A program made the translations under genes and the position numbers. Source: Dioscorea cayenensis subsp. rotundata (Eukaryota; Streptophyta; Magnoliopsida; Dioscoreales; Dioscoreaceae). Taken from it: a DNA stretch of 64,000 bases. The notes beneath the pieces are model-generated. The model had not been told where the DNA came from and did no database searches. It saw only the letters and a program-made list of their open reading frames with translations. Each line of letters begins with the position of its first letter. Within the stretch, counting starts at the first letter, position 1. Positions 43,861-56,030 of this stretch are shown here, piece by piece. The stretch lies in the NCBI RefSeq assembly GCF_009730915.1, contig NC_052474.1, positions 17,829,501-17,893,500 on the forward strand, written 5' to 3'.

Positions 43861-45712
43861 TAATAAGTGCTTGTGTACTACGAATACGAAATATTCTTTT
43901 CGTACAATGAGCATTACTTTTATCAGGTTTTATCACTAATACATGTATTTTTGTGTTCTTTTGCGCATATAGGGTTGTGGAGCCAAATAGAGAAGAAAGG
44001 AGCCAAAGTAGATTGCGAATGCATTATGTTTATGGAATCTTGAAGTGGACACCCGAGAAGATGCAAGTTGTGCTCGAAAGACATATGAGTGTGTGCCAGC
44101 CTCCATTATGCTTGATGGAATATGTAAATTGAAGGGGACACAAAGGTAGTCACACTCATGTGTTCCGACTTGTGCAATGCTAGCAAGATTCCCGTCAGAT
44201 GTGCTTTTACTTGAAGATGTAATACGATCTACAACATAGACATGTGCCCATTTTTGTTGCATTGATGAAAAGTGAGGATTCAGGAGTATTTTGCGGAGTA
44301 CTATAGCAGGTTACTGCATCAAATCACAGTAGCAATTTGCTGCAGCAGATACTGTTCATAGATCGCCGAAAACAGATTTCCTGCAGATTCACACTGGTGT
44401 GTGAAAATTCCATACGCCGGTGTGGATTCCCGATTCCAGCCCATTATAAAGCCGTGACTTGTACCAATTTGGGGATCCTCTTTTCCATCTTTTATCTATT
44501 TTTTTACAACTTTATACGAGGCCTGCGGCTAGGGTTTAGGAAGGCTTTGGTGTGTTTTTTGGAGTGGTTCTATGGCCTTCAACACCGTGTTTCGTCGAAA
44601 GATAGTTATTAAGGAAGCTTTAGTTGGCATAGATTCGGCGATGTGTGTCCTAGGATTGAAGAGGGAACCTTTGAAGAAGCAAGGCTACCCCTACAAGACC
44701 AACGACACAAATACCTAGGAGGTTTTATTCATGGATTGCATCTCTTTACTTTTTACTTCATTGTTGATTGTATTTTGCTCCATGGTGAGCTAAACCCTTA
44801 GTGGGTGCTTGGACTTGTAAATCCTAGGATGATATTGTTTTTTTGACCTTTTATTATGCTTTCCTTAATTGATGTTTTTAATTGAGTTCCAATCTTGAAT
44901 GCTTATTGTGTTGATTTTCCCTTAGAGTGACACTAGGGTTGAGAATCCATCTTGGTAGTCCTTGTGGATGAGTGACACACCATGAGGGTTAGATAATGCT
45001 AGATTAGGCAGGGTTGAGAGGGTGAGTCGAAAGGTAGCGGAGCATCCCCTTTCCCCTCCGATGTGATTTACCCTACCTCCACATTCCAAAAGTTCTTTGC
45101 GGTCACAATAGAGTGAATTGCTAAGAGACGAACTCCTCTGGGGCTTAGTTGCATGAGCAACAAAGTGAAGCGTTAAGTAATTCTTAGTATCTATGGCTTA
45201 ATTGTGATTAGGGGTCTTTCTCTGGACCAAAGGGTTCGATTTATATTAGGGAATAGGGTTTATCACTTGGATTATCTAGAGCCTAAAGCAACTCTAGCAT
45301 AGTGTGAGGTGTCGAGACTGAGAGATTTCTCCACTGGGGCATAGTGTAAGGTTAGTCACAGTTGATATTAAGTTTTAGGACCGTGTGTTTAAGGATCTCC
45401 ATGACTCATTAGACATCAGTTAGGAGGTATAATGATTGGTATTGCACTTGGAAAAATAGTCTTAAGTGGAGCAATGTCCGAGTGCCCCTACTTTTTATTG
45501 GTTGCCTTTACTCTCATTTTATTGCACCTCTCTTTCTTATTTTCTTTAGTTATTTTCATATTAATTTTGTTCATACCACTATTGATTTATCTTCACTTTA
45601 GCAATCTTTGTATTTCTGATCACTATTCCCTATGGATTCGACTACCCACTCACCGGGTATTGTTACTTCGATAAACCCATGCACTTGCGAGTCACATACA
45701 AGGTGTGTATCA
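43861..45712 (+). repeat. 5' LTR of element G, family 1 (1852 bp)
   Basis: The first bases are TAATAAGTGCTTGTG, so the terminal TG has mutated to TA. It ends AAGGTGTGTATCA. Diverged TGTAGCA motifs are at 44300-44350, the palindrome at about 44385-44425 and TTATAAAG at 44454-44461. Confidence 0.88.
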
Positions 45713-45718
45713 AGTTTT

Positions 45719-45736
45719 TGGCACTGTTTCCGGGGA
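45719..45736 (+). other. Primer-binding site of element G
   Basis: TGGCACTGTTTCCGGGGA, a decayed tRNA-Asp-type site, six bases behind the LTR. Confidence 0.72.
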
Positions 45737-45860
45737 GTAGGCATTTTAGAAACACTTTGCACTTTGTTATTTTAGCTATTCATCATTTACTCTATTTCAC
45801 ACTTTCTTATTCTATCATCGTTCTGATTTGTTTGTCTTTCTTTGCTTGCAACTCCAGGTT

Positions 45861-47574
45861 ATGACCCGTGGGAAACCTTTGACATTGGTTGAATGAGACC
45901 CTGAACTTAAACCAACACTTCGTAGAAGGGGTAAAGAACCTGCACATGAACAAAATCATTCAGCTAAAATAGAGGATGAAGGATCTCAAAACATGGCTGA
46001 ACAAGAGGGCCGACGAAGAACTCTTTCATATTTTGTTAGACCTACTATTTATTGGACATAATCTAGCATTGTAAAGCCATCGGTAGCAGCCCAGAATTTT
46101 GAGTTGAAGCTGGAATTTATTCAGATGCTCCAACAGTTTGCACAATTTAATGGGTTAGCCAATGAAGACCCTAACAATCATATCGAGAACTTCCTTGAAG
46201 TGTGTGACATGTTGAAGATCAATGGGGTTTCTGATGGTGTAATTCGCTTGAGGGTTTTCCCATTCTCTTTGAAAGGAAGGGCCAAACAGTGGCTTTATTC
46301 ATTGCCAAGAGCTTCCATCACAACATGGAACGAAATAGTCGAAGCCTTCCTTGTAAGGTACTTCCCTCCGGGAAAATCGGCACAGCTTCGTAATGAGATA
46401 TCTTCATTTGTTCAGATGGAGCTTGAAACTTTGTTTGAGACCTGGGAATGATTCAAGGACCTTTTGTGGAAGTGTGCACAACATGGGTTCCCCGAGTGGA
46501 TGATCATTAATACATTTTGTAATGGGTTGAGCTTAAGCAACAAATAACATCTAGATGCCACCGCCGGAGGTACAGTGGGGAACAAGACTCCCGAAGAAGC
46601 CCGGTAATTGATTGAAGAAATGGGTTTGAATAGCTAACAATGGAATGCAAGAGAAAGGAAGAAAGTGGCCGGACTCCATGAAATTGATGCGGTTACATCC
46701 TTGGCAGCCCAAGTAGAGGCATTAAGCAAGAAATTGGATACATTGACTTCACCACGGGTAGCCACAATTCACAAGTTGTGCTGGTTGTAGGGGTTCGCAT
46801 ATCTCATCTGATTCTCCTATTTCGATTGCTACTTCCACCCCAACTGAACAAGGACAGCTTTGTGGGTAATTCAGGAAGAGGACAAGGCAATCCTTATAGC
46901 AACACCTATAACCAAGAGTGGAGAAGCCATCCTAACTTTTCTTGGAATAACAAAAGCCAAAAAACGGCCATGGCACCACCGGGTTTCCAACAACAACAAC
47001 AAGCCCCGAACATGGAGAACCAAGTTTCAGGCTTGGAAACCGGGATGACCGATTTGGAGAAAGCTTTGAGGAGATTCATCTAGTTATCAGACACAAGGTT
47101 TCAATAGGTTCATGCTACACTTCGCAACCACACCGCATCATTGCACAATCTAGAAAATCATGTGGGAAAAATTACGAAGTCATTATCGGAGTGAAATTAA
47201 AGTTTCTTGCCTAGTAACACCAAAACTAATCCAAGAGAACATGTGAAGGCGATCACTTTGAGAAGTGGTGATGAGGTTTAGGGTAGGCTTCCAAATGAGA
47301 AGACCAATGTTGAAGCACCCGAGGTCATGGAGGTTGAGGAGAGAGCAAATAAGGAGAAAGAGATGGCAACCTCGCCTTACAAGCCAAGAATCCCTTATCC
47401 TTTGAGATTGAAGAATGACCAAAATGATGAGCAATATAAGAAGTTCTTGGGTCTATTCAAGCAACTGCACATCAGCATTCCTATTGTGCAGGCGTTGTCA
47501 CAAATGCCTCGGTATGCAAAGTTTTTGAAGGATCTTTTGACTAACAAGAGGAAGTTGGAGGAGAGTATATCGGT
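45861..47574 (+). pseudogene. Element G gag, broken
   Basis: It starts MTRGKPLTLVE, then TGA at 45894-45896. The capsid frame 46104-46451 is long and clean: MKLEFIQMLQQFAQFNGLAN, EDPNNHIENFLEVCDMLKI, FPFSLKGRAKQWLYSLPRAS, FLVRYFPPGKSAQLRNEI. The knuckle is lost. Later parts are NPYSNTYNQEWRSHPNFSW, FKQLHISIPIVQALSQM and FLKDLLTNKRKLEES. The last 16 residues of the terminal frame come from H and are not gag. Confidence 0.8.
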
Positions 47575-47676
47575 GAAAATGAAGAAACACGATGAGACTT
47601 TAAAGGAAACTAGCGCCTCTTAACATTCTGTACATCCACACGGGCATGTGGAAATTACCAACGCCCATGTGGCTTC
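47575..47676 (-). repeat. Element H leader piece, palindromic
   Basis: It matches 37720-37815 of E: the ATGAAGAAACACGA and TTCTGTACATCC flanks, then CACACGGGCATGTGGAAATTACC and ACGCCCATGTGG. It continues at 49369-49489 beyond the solo LTR. Confidence 0.75.
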
Positions 47677-49368
47677 TGATACGCGTCCGAATATGCATGT
47701 AAACCACAAGTGCACGGGTGTCGAAGTAATAATTACCCCTGTGAGTGGGTAGTCGAATCCACAGGAAACAGGGCTACTAGTACTAACTTCTTCTCTACTT
47801 TCTAGCCTAATGATAAATGGAAAGGTGTGGTGATCTAATGTGCGAAGAAATGAATACCGGAGATGAATATGCATGGGTAAAATGGATGGAGATCTCAATC
47901 AGTAAAAGTGGGGTATTCGGGCAATGCTCTCCCTAGGATTCAGGTATTAGGTACCGAATAAGCAAAGTGTTTCTATGATGAGTAAGTTAAGTCATGGAAA
48001 TCCAAATATAATTGGATCCAGCCTCCCGATCACCGATACTAGTCCTGTACGAGGTCCCGGTGGAGAAATCTCTTAATCTCAACACCTCACACCACATATG
48101 ACTGCAAAGCACTCTAGGGATTCCAAGAGGTGTATCTGATTCCTAAAGATTGATCTAACCCTAATTCCCGGCGAAGGATCCTAACCCCCTACAAGGTCCC
48201 GGCGCAGAAATCTCTCAATCTCATGCCTCACACCAAATATGGTTGCATAGAGCTTAATGAACGGAGATAGAATACACTCAATCGGAAGGGAGAGGGGATA
48301 CTCCACTATCTCATGACTCACCCTCTCAACCCTCTTCAATCTTGAAGTTCTAACTCTAATGGAGACCTCTCTCACATCAAAGTAACAAATCATGCAAATC
48401 CAATCAAACATAAGGATTAATTAAACAAACAAGCAATGAGAATACAAGATTAAAACTTAATGAAACTTGGATTAAATAGAAACACTAAGCAAATCCATAA
48501 AAGATGAGAATCCTAAGGTTCACAAGCCCAAATACCCTCTAGGGTTTTAGCTCTCCATGGAGCAAGATACAAAACACACCATCAATGAATGAAAGTACAT
48601 TAAAACCATAGAAATAAACCCCCTTATATATGAATTGATGGCCTTGATGGAGAGCTTCGACATCTTGAAGGACCCACTCCGAAGCTAGGTTCACCGGTGG
48701 CTTCCTTGATGCTATGACAGAGGAGGAATCGATCAAAGTTGGTGACGAAGCGCCTCCAAAGCCGCAAAGACCTCCTCTCCAAACCCTAGCCGTCTCACCC
48801 CTCAAGAGCAGCACAAAAGATGAGAAAGAATAGGGCAAAACGGCTATTTATAGGCCTTAGATCGCGTCTGTCACGTGCCCTCACGCGCCCGTGTGAATAG
48901 GGTAAGATTGCTACAGTAAAATTGCTGCAATACTTTTCGCAAAACACAATCCAAATACTCTTCTCTTGAGGCCACATGTCCAGGCACACGTCCATGTGGT
49001 AGGCTATAAAACTTTTCTTCATCGACGTATCTTTGAGAGGTCTTGCAATCTTCACAAAGAGAAGGAACATGAAGATGTAACTGCCTTTGTGCCCTTCTAA
49101 CTAGTGAATTGACTTGAATCTTCTTGGAAATTGGCACACATCTCCATGTTTATAAGCTCCTCTCGTGTCTTGGTCCTTGATTTTAACAAGAACTCCCAAC
49201 ATTGTGTCTTTATAGCCTATCTTTGCTTCCTTTTTACTCTTCAAGGCATTCACAACCTATATGCATAAAAGAACACCAAATACACAATATGAGACATAAA
49301 CCACAGTAAAAATGATGCTCAATGCATGTAAAACATACATAAAAATATGTCTACTCAAGCACTTATCA
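47677..49368 (-). repeat. Solo LTR of family 3 (1692 bp)
   Basis: On the minus strand it starts TGATAAGTGCTTGAGTAG at 49368 and ends ATTCGGACGCGTATCA at 47677. The flanks GCTTC (47672-47676) and GCTCC (49369-49373) are a 5-bp duplication with one change. No internal sequence is present, so the two LTRs recombined. The 3' half matches 61095-61826 in K. It carries TGTAGCA-type motifs at 48903-48935 and a half palindrome CACGCGCCCGTGTG near 48880. Confidence 0.88.
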
Positions 49369-49489
49369 GCTCCATAGGACAGCATCCACAGGGGCAGATG
49401 AACACTCTTGTGCGCTCTCGGGATAACACTCCTTTACTCTAAACGCATCCACATGGGTGTGCAAAAATTCCCACGCCCATGTACCCAAT

Positions 49490-50550
49490 CAAGTCTCCAA
49501 GATTGGAACTCACAATAAACATCAATTAATTGAAAGAATAATAAAGAGGTTCAATGAAAACGAATACATCCTAGGGTTCATAAATACCCAAGTACCCACT
49601 AGTGGTTTAGCTCTCCATGGAGCTAGATACAATCAATGAAATCGAATGTAAAAACAAAGTATCCATAGAAAACCCCCTCGTTAATCGTGGCGATGGTCTT
49701 GTGGAGAGTCCTCTACTCGTTGGAAGGGTCCCTTTGTCCGGCCTAGGATACACCTCACCGGATCGGTGCCGACAAAAGCTCTCCCACTAACCTTCTTCCA
49801 AACGGCACGTGATGTCAGAGCCGTAGAACCTCTCCAAAGCCCTAGCCAATACCACTCAAAACACTAGCTGCACCCTCTCTCAAGTTGGGGAAAAGATGGG
49901 GAAAAGAATAGGGAAAAAGATGGAGAAATCGGGGCTGAATCGTGGCTTTTAAGGGGCTAGAATCGGGCATCCACACAGGCGTGTGGATGTTCCACATGCC
50001 CCTGTGGAATTTCCACACTGGCGTGTGGAATTTCCAGATGCCCGTGAATTCTGATTTTCAGCCGGCTATGAACAATAACTGATACAGTAAATTGCTACAG
50101 TATTTTCCTATAGCACTCCCGCCAAAACACTTCCGAATCTACTTTTCATCGAGGCAACATAAACGGGCACATGTTTATGCCGTAGATCGTGTCGCTTCTT
50201 CAATAAACGGTTTCATTGGTGAAGATCTTACTATCATTGCACAAGTTGGAATACGTATATGTGATTGCCTTCGTGCCCCTCCAACTCATTGTAATGGCTT
50301 GAATACATGGATATTGGCACACATTCACGTATCTTAGTGCCCCACTTGTGTCTTCGCGTTATTGCTTCTAAGATTCCACCAAATAGTGCGTACACGATCT
50401 ACTTTTGGCTTCTTTTCTTAAAACATATCTTCACAATCCTACATGTGCAAAAGAACACAAATACACATGTGCTAGCGCTTAAACTTGATAAAACTAATGC
50501 TCATTGTAAGGAAAGAACACTTCGCATTCTTATCACACAAGCACTTATCA
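49490..50550 (-). repeat. Partial LTR of element H, family 1
   Basis: It begins TGATAAGTGCTTGTGTG at 50550 on the minus strand and holds well-preserved palindromes at 49970-50045. It breaks off near 49490, next to leader palindromes. It interrupts the tail of element I. Confidence 0.82.
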
Positions 50551-50659
50551 GAGAGTTGTCGAGCTTGGTGGCACTTAACAATATTTCGTCAACCTTGTTT
50601 CTGCTATTGCGCATTCCCAACAGCCTTGGGTCATTTCTTATGGCATCTCCTTGCCCGCT

Positions 50660-51240
50660 TTATTTTCTAGAGCACCTTCTTCATGATTCCCGGAGTATAT
50701 GGTACTTTCTCCTCTAGACCAAGCTTTATTACTTCTTCATTATCCACCTCTTGGTTTAGCAACCCCTCGTATGGGTCCGGAATCAGCATTTCTGGCACAT
50801 ATTCATCAATTATCTCATCAGTAGTGCCATGAAAATATAAGTATTATCAAAGTCAAGAGAATGTCGCATGGCTTCAGTGAGTCGGTATGTGAGCTTGTCA
50901 TCTCCAACCCTTAGTATCAACTCCCCTCCATCTATGTCAATCAATGCCTTGGAACTACGTATGAATGACCTCCCAAGTACTACAGGAACATCTACGTCCT
51001 CATCGACATCCAACACTTGGAAGTCTATAGGAAATATGTACTTGTCCACCTTGACAAGCACGTCTTTAATGATGTCCCTCAGATATCTCACTATTCAGTC
51101 TGCCAATTGTAATGTCATCCGAGTGGGCCTAGGCTCTCCCAAGCATAGTTTCTGAAAGAACGAGTATGGCATGACGTGATACTAGCCCCTGAATCCGCCA
51201 ATGCCATCTCTTCACCTAAATTGCCAATGTTGCACGGAAT
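50660..51240 (-). pseudogene. Element I aspartic protease and start of tail, one base missing
   Basis: ALADSGASI is an intact protease active-site motif (at about 51197). One base lost right after it shifts the frame. The rest is readable: LCLGEPRPTRMTLQL, MRYLRDIIKDVLVKVDKYIF, PVVLGRSF (usually LGRPF), GELILRVGDDKLTYRL and AMRHSLDFDN. The tail begins with the GIMKKVL segment near 50680. Confidence 0.8.
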
Positions 51241-53025
51241 TACAAAGCTTCTGGGGTCTTTCTTCTTGTTGGGCATATTCTTTTGCAACACCGCCAAACA
51301 AGAGGCATCTAAGATCACTGATGCACTCTCCTCCAACTTCTTCTTGTTGGTCAAAAGATCTTTCAAGAACTTAGGATACTGAGGCATCTGAGACAACGCC
51401 TGCACAAAAGGAATGTTGATGTGCAATTGCTTGAATAGACCCAAGAATTTCTTGTATTGCTCATCATTTAGGTCGTTTTTCAATCTTGAAGGATAAGGAA
51501 TTCTTCTGTTGTAAGGTGGGGGTGCTACCTCCTTTTCTTTGTTAGCTCTCTCCTCAACCTCCACGACCTCGGGTGCTTCAATATTGGTCTTCTCACTTGG
51601 AAGCCTGCCTTCAACCTCATGACCACTTCTCAAAGTGGTCGCCTTCATATGCTCTCTTGGATTAGTCTCAGTATTGCTTGGCAAGCTTCCTTGTGGTCTC
51701 TTCGATAGAGACTTTGCAATTTGCCCCACTTGATTTTCAAAATTATGTAATAAAGTGGTATGGTTGCGAAGTGTAGCCTCTACCGACTGAAACCGTGTAT
51801 ACAAGGATTGTACAAATCGGGTCAATGCTTTCTCTGGATCGGACATCTGGGTCACCAAGCCTGAAACTCTATTCTCCATGTTTGGGGCTTGTTGTTGTTG
51901 AAAACCAGGTGATGTGGTAGCCTTTTGTTGCCCTTGGTTGTTCCATGAGAAATTAGGGTGGTTCCTTGAGCCTGAATTGTAGGTATTGCTATAAGGATTG
52001 TCTTAGTTTCTCATTGCATTACCCATATGGTCAACTTGATCAAACGGAGGATGTACTACCAATGGCTATTAGGCAATCGGATGGGGCATGTCCCCCTCCA
52101 CATCCATCACAACTCGTTACGGTCAACAATCTTGATGCAGTTTTAGCGTCTAACTTCTTACTCAATGCTTCGACTTGGGCCGCCAACGATGTAACCGTAT
52201 CGATCTCATGGATGCTGGCCACTTTCTTCTTATCCCTAGCATTCCATTAGTAGCTGTTCAACCCCATTTCTTCGATTAGTTGTCAGGCTTCTCCGGGGGT
52301 CTTGCTACCTAAGGTACCTCCTGTTGTTACATTAAGTAACTATCTTATACTTGGGTTCAAACCATTGTAAAAAGTCTGAATGATCATACACTCTGGAAAC
52401 CCATGTTGAGGATATTTCACAAGAGTTCCTTAAACGTTTCCCATGTCTCGAATAGAGACTCCAATTCCATTTACACGAAGGACGAGATCTCATTACTAAG
52501 CTTAGCAGATTTTTCAGGATGGGAAAGAACAGGCAAGAAAAGCTTCTACCATCTCCTCCATTTAGTGATCGATGCTCTAGGTAATGATTGTAGCCACTGC
52601 TTCGCTCTTCCCTTCAAAGAAAATGGGAAGGCCCTCAACTTGATGGCATCATCCGTAACACCATTGATCTTGAGCATATCACACACTTCCAAAAAATTCT
52701 CTATGTCACTATTTGGATCCTCATCGGCCAAACCATTGAACTGTGCGGACTGCTGTAACATGTGGATGAATGCTGGCTTTAGCTCAAAATTCTGAGTTGT
52801 GATTGGGTGCCGCACAATGCTAGATTATGTGCACAATACTGACGGTCTAGAGTAATCAGAGAGTGTTCTTTGTTGTTTATTCTGTTCCGCCATCTTGTCA
52901 GACCCTTCAACTTCCACTTCAGCTAGATTCGACGGTTCTTGTATAAGTTCTTTATCACTTCTTATGAGTGTACATTTAAGTTCAGGATCACCATCAATTA
53001 ATATCGAAGGGTTCCCTCGGGTCAT
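51240..53025 (-). pseudogene. Element I gag, lightly broken
   Basis: The start is MTRGNPSILIDGDPELK at 53025, the best-preserved gag start here. Capsid (52815-52546): FELKPAFIHMLQQSAQFNGL, HIENFLEVCDMLKI-like text, RAFPFSLKGRAKQWLQSLPR. The knuckle CDGCGGGHAPSDC (52130 region) is intact, of the C-x2-C-x3-H-x4-C type usual in Athila gag. The frame 51879-51115 covers coiled coil, linker and protease start without a stop. A few frameshifts separate the frames. Confidence 0.82.
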
Positions 53026-53148
53026 AACTTGGAGTTGTACCAAAAAAAAAAGAAAACAAATCAGAATGATGATTGAATAAGAAGATCTGAAATAGAATGA
53101 ATGAATGAATAGCTAAGACAGCAAAGTGCAAAGTATCTCTAAATGCCT

Positions 53149-53170
53149 ACTCCCTGGCAACGACGCGACA
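53149..53170 (-). other. Damaged primer-binding site of element I
   Basis: Plus-strand CCCTGGCAACGACGCGACA stands where CCCCGGCAACGGCGCCA is expected. An inserted base and substitutions should impair priming. Confidence 0.6.
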
Positions 53171-53176
53171 AAAACT

Positions 53177-55646
53177 TGACAACGCCACTTACGTGTGACC
53201 CGCAAATGGACGGATTTGTCGAAGTAATAAATACTAAGTGAGTGGGGTATCGTATCCACAGAGAGTAGGGAATAAAAATACCTAAATTGCTACTTAACCA
53301 AGTGAAGATGAATAATGATTGCATTTATAAGATGTGATGTAAACATAATTAAAAGTAACAAGAATAAGAGGCACAAGTAAGTGAGAGTAAGGCAATCGAT
53401 AGAAATGGGGTAATCAAACAATAATCCCCCTAAGACTTATGCTTCAAGTGCAAGACCTACCATTATAATTCCTAATTAATGCTCAATGAGTCATGGAAAT
53501 CCTAAAAGCACATGGTCCCAAACCAAAGGTTAACTGTGACTAACCCTACACTGTTTCCCGGTAGAGAAATCGCTTAGTCTCAACACCTCACATTGCACAA
53601 AGTTACATGGAGTTCTAGGGATTCTAAGTGATAAACTCTATTCCTATGTGTATGTCTAACCCTTTGGTCCCGGTGAAAGACCACCAATTACAATTAAGCC
53701 CCAAGATACTAAGGTCACTTCAACACTTCAATCTGTTGCTCATGCAACTAAGCCCTAGCATAGTTCATCCCTTAGCACTTCACTCTTCTACTACCTCTCG
53801 ACTCATCCTCTCAACCGTCTCCAATCTAGCTTTGTCTAACCCTCATGGCGTGTCACCCATCCACAAAGATTACCAATATTGACTCTCAACCCTAGTGTCA
53901 CTCTAAGGGAGAAATCATTCAATAAGCATTCAAGATTGGAACTTAAATAAAAGCATCAATTAAGGAAACCACATTGGAAAGTCAAAGAAACAATAACATC
54001 ATAGGGTTTACAAAATTCAAGTACCCACTTGGGGGTTTAGCTCTCCATGGAGCACAATACATTCAAAAATGAAATCGAAAGCAAAGATAAGCAATCGATA
54101 GGAAAACCCCCTCGGTATTTGTGTCGTTGGTCTTATTGAGTAGCCTTGTCTTCTCCAAAGGTCCCATTGTCCGGCCTAGGGTACACCTCACCTGATCGGT
54201 GCCGATGAAAGCTCCCCTAATAACCTTTTTCCTATCGAAGCGCGGTGTCAAATTCAGAGAACCACTCCAAAGATGTGCCAAAAGCCTCTCAAAACCCTAG
54301 CAGATGGCCTCTCAAAAGATGGAGAAAAGTTGGAGAGAAGGGTGCAAGAAGATCCCCAAAATCGGGTTGAATCATGGCTTAAATATGGCTGGAATCGGGC
54401 ATCCACATGCCCTTGTGGATTTTCCACACGGGCGTGGATAATTTCCACAAGCCCATATGGATTCTTTGGAAATTTGATTTTCGGACGGCTGTGAACGGTA
54501 ACTGCTATAGTAATTTGCTACAGTGTCTTCAATCAAAAGCCTCGTTGGTGAAGATGCTTGCTATCAACACACAAGTCGGGATACGTGTCACGCCCATCCC
54601 TCGGGTCCCACACATGACATATCGCCACGACAACCCAGGGGAGGTCAAACACCTGCCTCAACTCTAGATAACTGTAAGACTATATTGTTTCCTGTACAAC
54701 ATTCTATAACAACAAGAAGTAATTTAAGAATGAGGACATACAACAACATTACTACACAAGAACAACATTGAAACACAAGATAAAATCATGGATAATCACC
54801 GCATAGAAAACCATAACAATAGGGATAACATCCCCCAAAACAGAGGGTATAACTCTCATACAAAACCCTAAGGAAAATCACTTCTCAAGAGAGGAAGAAG
54901 AGATCTTAGAGTTTCTTCTTAATTCAAGGAAAGGGTTGATGGGTTTGAGAAGTGGGGATGAAGGTTCTAGAGGAGGAGGAAAGTGGAAGAGGAAAGGTCT
55001 CAAGGAAAAGTGTAAAAGAATGAGAAAAAGGGCTTTTAAACCATAAATTAATGCCCCAAACAACCCCCATACGGCCCCCATATAGCCCGTCTGCCCTAGA
55101 AGAAAGTTTCTAGAATTTTCATACCGGCTTTATCAAACCCATATGGACCCTGTATGCCACAAACAGCTTGCACTAAAATGGCTCTAAATCGCTCATTTGT
55201 TGTCTGATTGACCTTATTTTTTATTCTAATGACTCGGGACACTCTAAGAAACACTCCTAAATGAAAATTACTTAACAAAAGCCATTGAAACATGAGGGAA
55301 AAAGAATATACATATATATATATGAAAAACTCAAATTACCACAATACGCAAATGTGACTGCCTTGGTGCCCCTCAAACTCATTGTAATGGCTTGAATACA
55401 TGGAGGTTGGTACACATTCCCGTATCTTAGAGCCCCACTTTGTGTCTTCGCATTTGTTCCTTCCAAGATTCTACCAAAGAGTGCATTCACGATCTACTTT
55501 TGGCTTCTTTTCTCAAAACATAGCTTAATAAGCCCTACATGTGCAAAAGAACACAAATGCACATGTATTAGCGCTTAAATTTGATAAAAGTAATGCCCAT
55601 TGTAAGGAAAGAAGACGTCACATTCTTAACACATAAGCACTTTTCA
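53177..55646 (-). repeat. 5' LTR of element I, family 1, interrupted
   Basis: It consists of 53177-54595 and 55344-55646, about 1720 bp without the insert. It starts TGAAAAGTGCTTATG on the minus strand (a change from TGATAAG) and ends GTGGCGTTGTCA. The palindrome (54400-54465) and TGTAGCA-type motifs (54497-54530) are present. Confidence 0.86.
54596..55343. repeat. Solo LTR of an unrelated LTR-retrotransposon family (748 bp)
   Basis: It starts TGTCACGCCCATCC, ends CAAATTACCACA and is flanked by a perfect 5-bp duplication ATACG (54591-54595 and 55344-55348). The TG...CA ends and 5-bp duplication define an LTR. No coding sequence. Near 55063-55090 it holds CCCATACGGCCCCCATATAG, which resembles the family 2 palindrome. 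Orientation is uncertain. Confidence 0.88.
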
Positions 55647-56030
55647 AAGCACTATAGAAAGTATAGCAATCAAGCAAATATGTGGGCGTGGGCAATTGAA
55701 ACAATACTCCCCTGATTACTATTGTTGCGTTTGATGAAGCAAAATCCTTGGGAGTAAAGTTCCAACAGGTTGTGAAGCACACATGACCCACATTAGCCGT
55801 GTCCATGACTAGTTCTCAATTTTCCATATACTAACAAAACCATCAACGTGTATATAAAAAATGCACAAGGGGGTTCAGTGAAGTTCAATAAACAAAAATA
55901 ACTCTAGTATATAAAAGATAGAGCAATAAAATACAACTCGAGACAAAAATAAAAGATAAACTCAGAAAGAAGATCCTTTCTGAGTGTACAAGTCCAAAAT
56001 AAAATGCAGAAAGGAAGAAATGAAAGGTGC

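Larger units (their letters stand above)
43861..47574 (+). mobile_element. Element G: LTR and gag, cut at a strand-switch junction
   Basis: LTR (43861-45712), PBS and gag are present. The gag text ends in RKLEESISV, and from about 47575 minus-strand leader of H follows. Protease and all 3' parts are missing. Confidence 0.8.
47575..50550 (-). mobile_element. Element H: deleted minus-strand element (LTR part fused to leader)
   Basis: From 50550 down: the first ~1060 bp of a family 1 LTR (50550-49490), then directly leader palindromes (49489-49369 and 47676-47575), split by a solo LTR. LTR end, PBS, gag, protease and tail are missing between them. Confidence 0.78.
50551..55646 (-). mobile_element. 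Element I: minus-strand gag-protease element with 5' LTR
   Basis: From 55646 down: 5' LTR (split by a solo LTR), damaged PBS, gag, protease and the first part of the tail, up to the LTR of H. It is the best-kept gag-protease of family 1 in the window. It was inserted in the 3' region of J. Confidence 0.84.

Noticed and set aside
48539..49137. Several 76-99-codon minus-strand frames
   Set aside because: They lie inside the solo LTR of family 3 and overlap each other; the LTR portion in K does not support a conserved protein.
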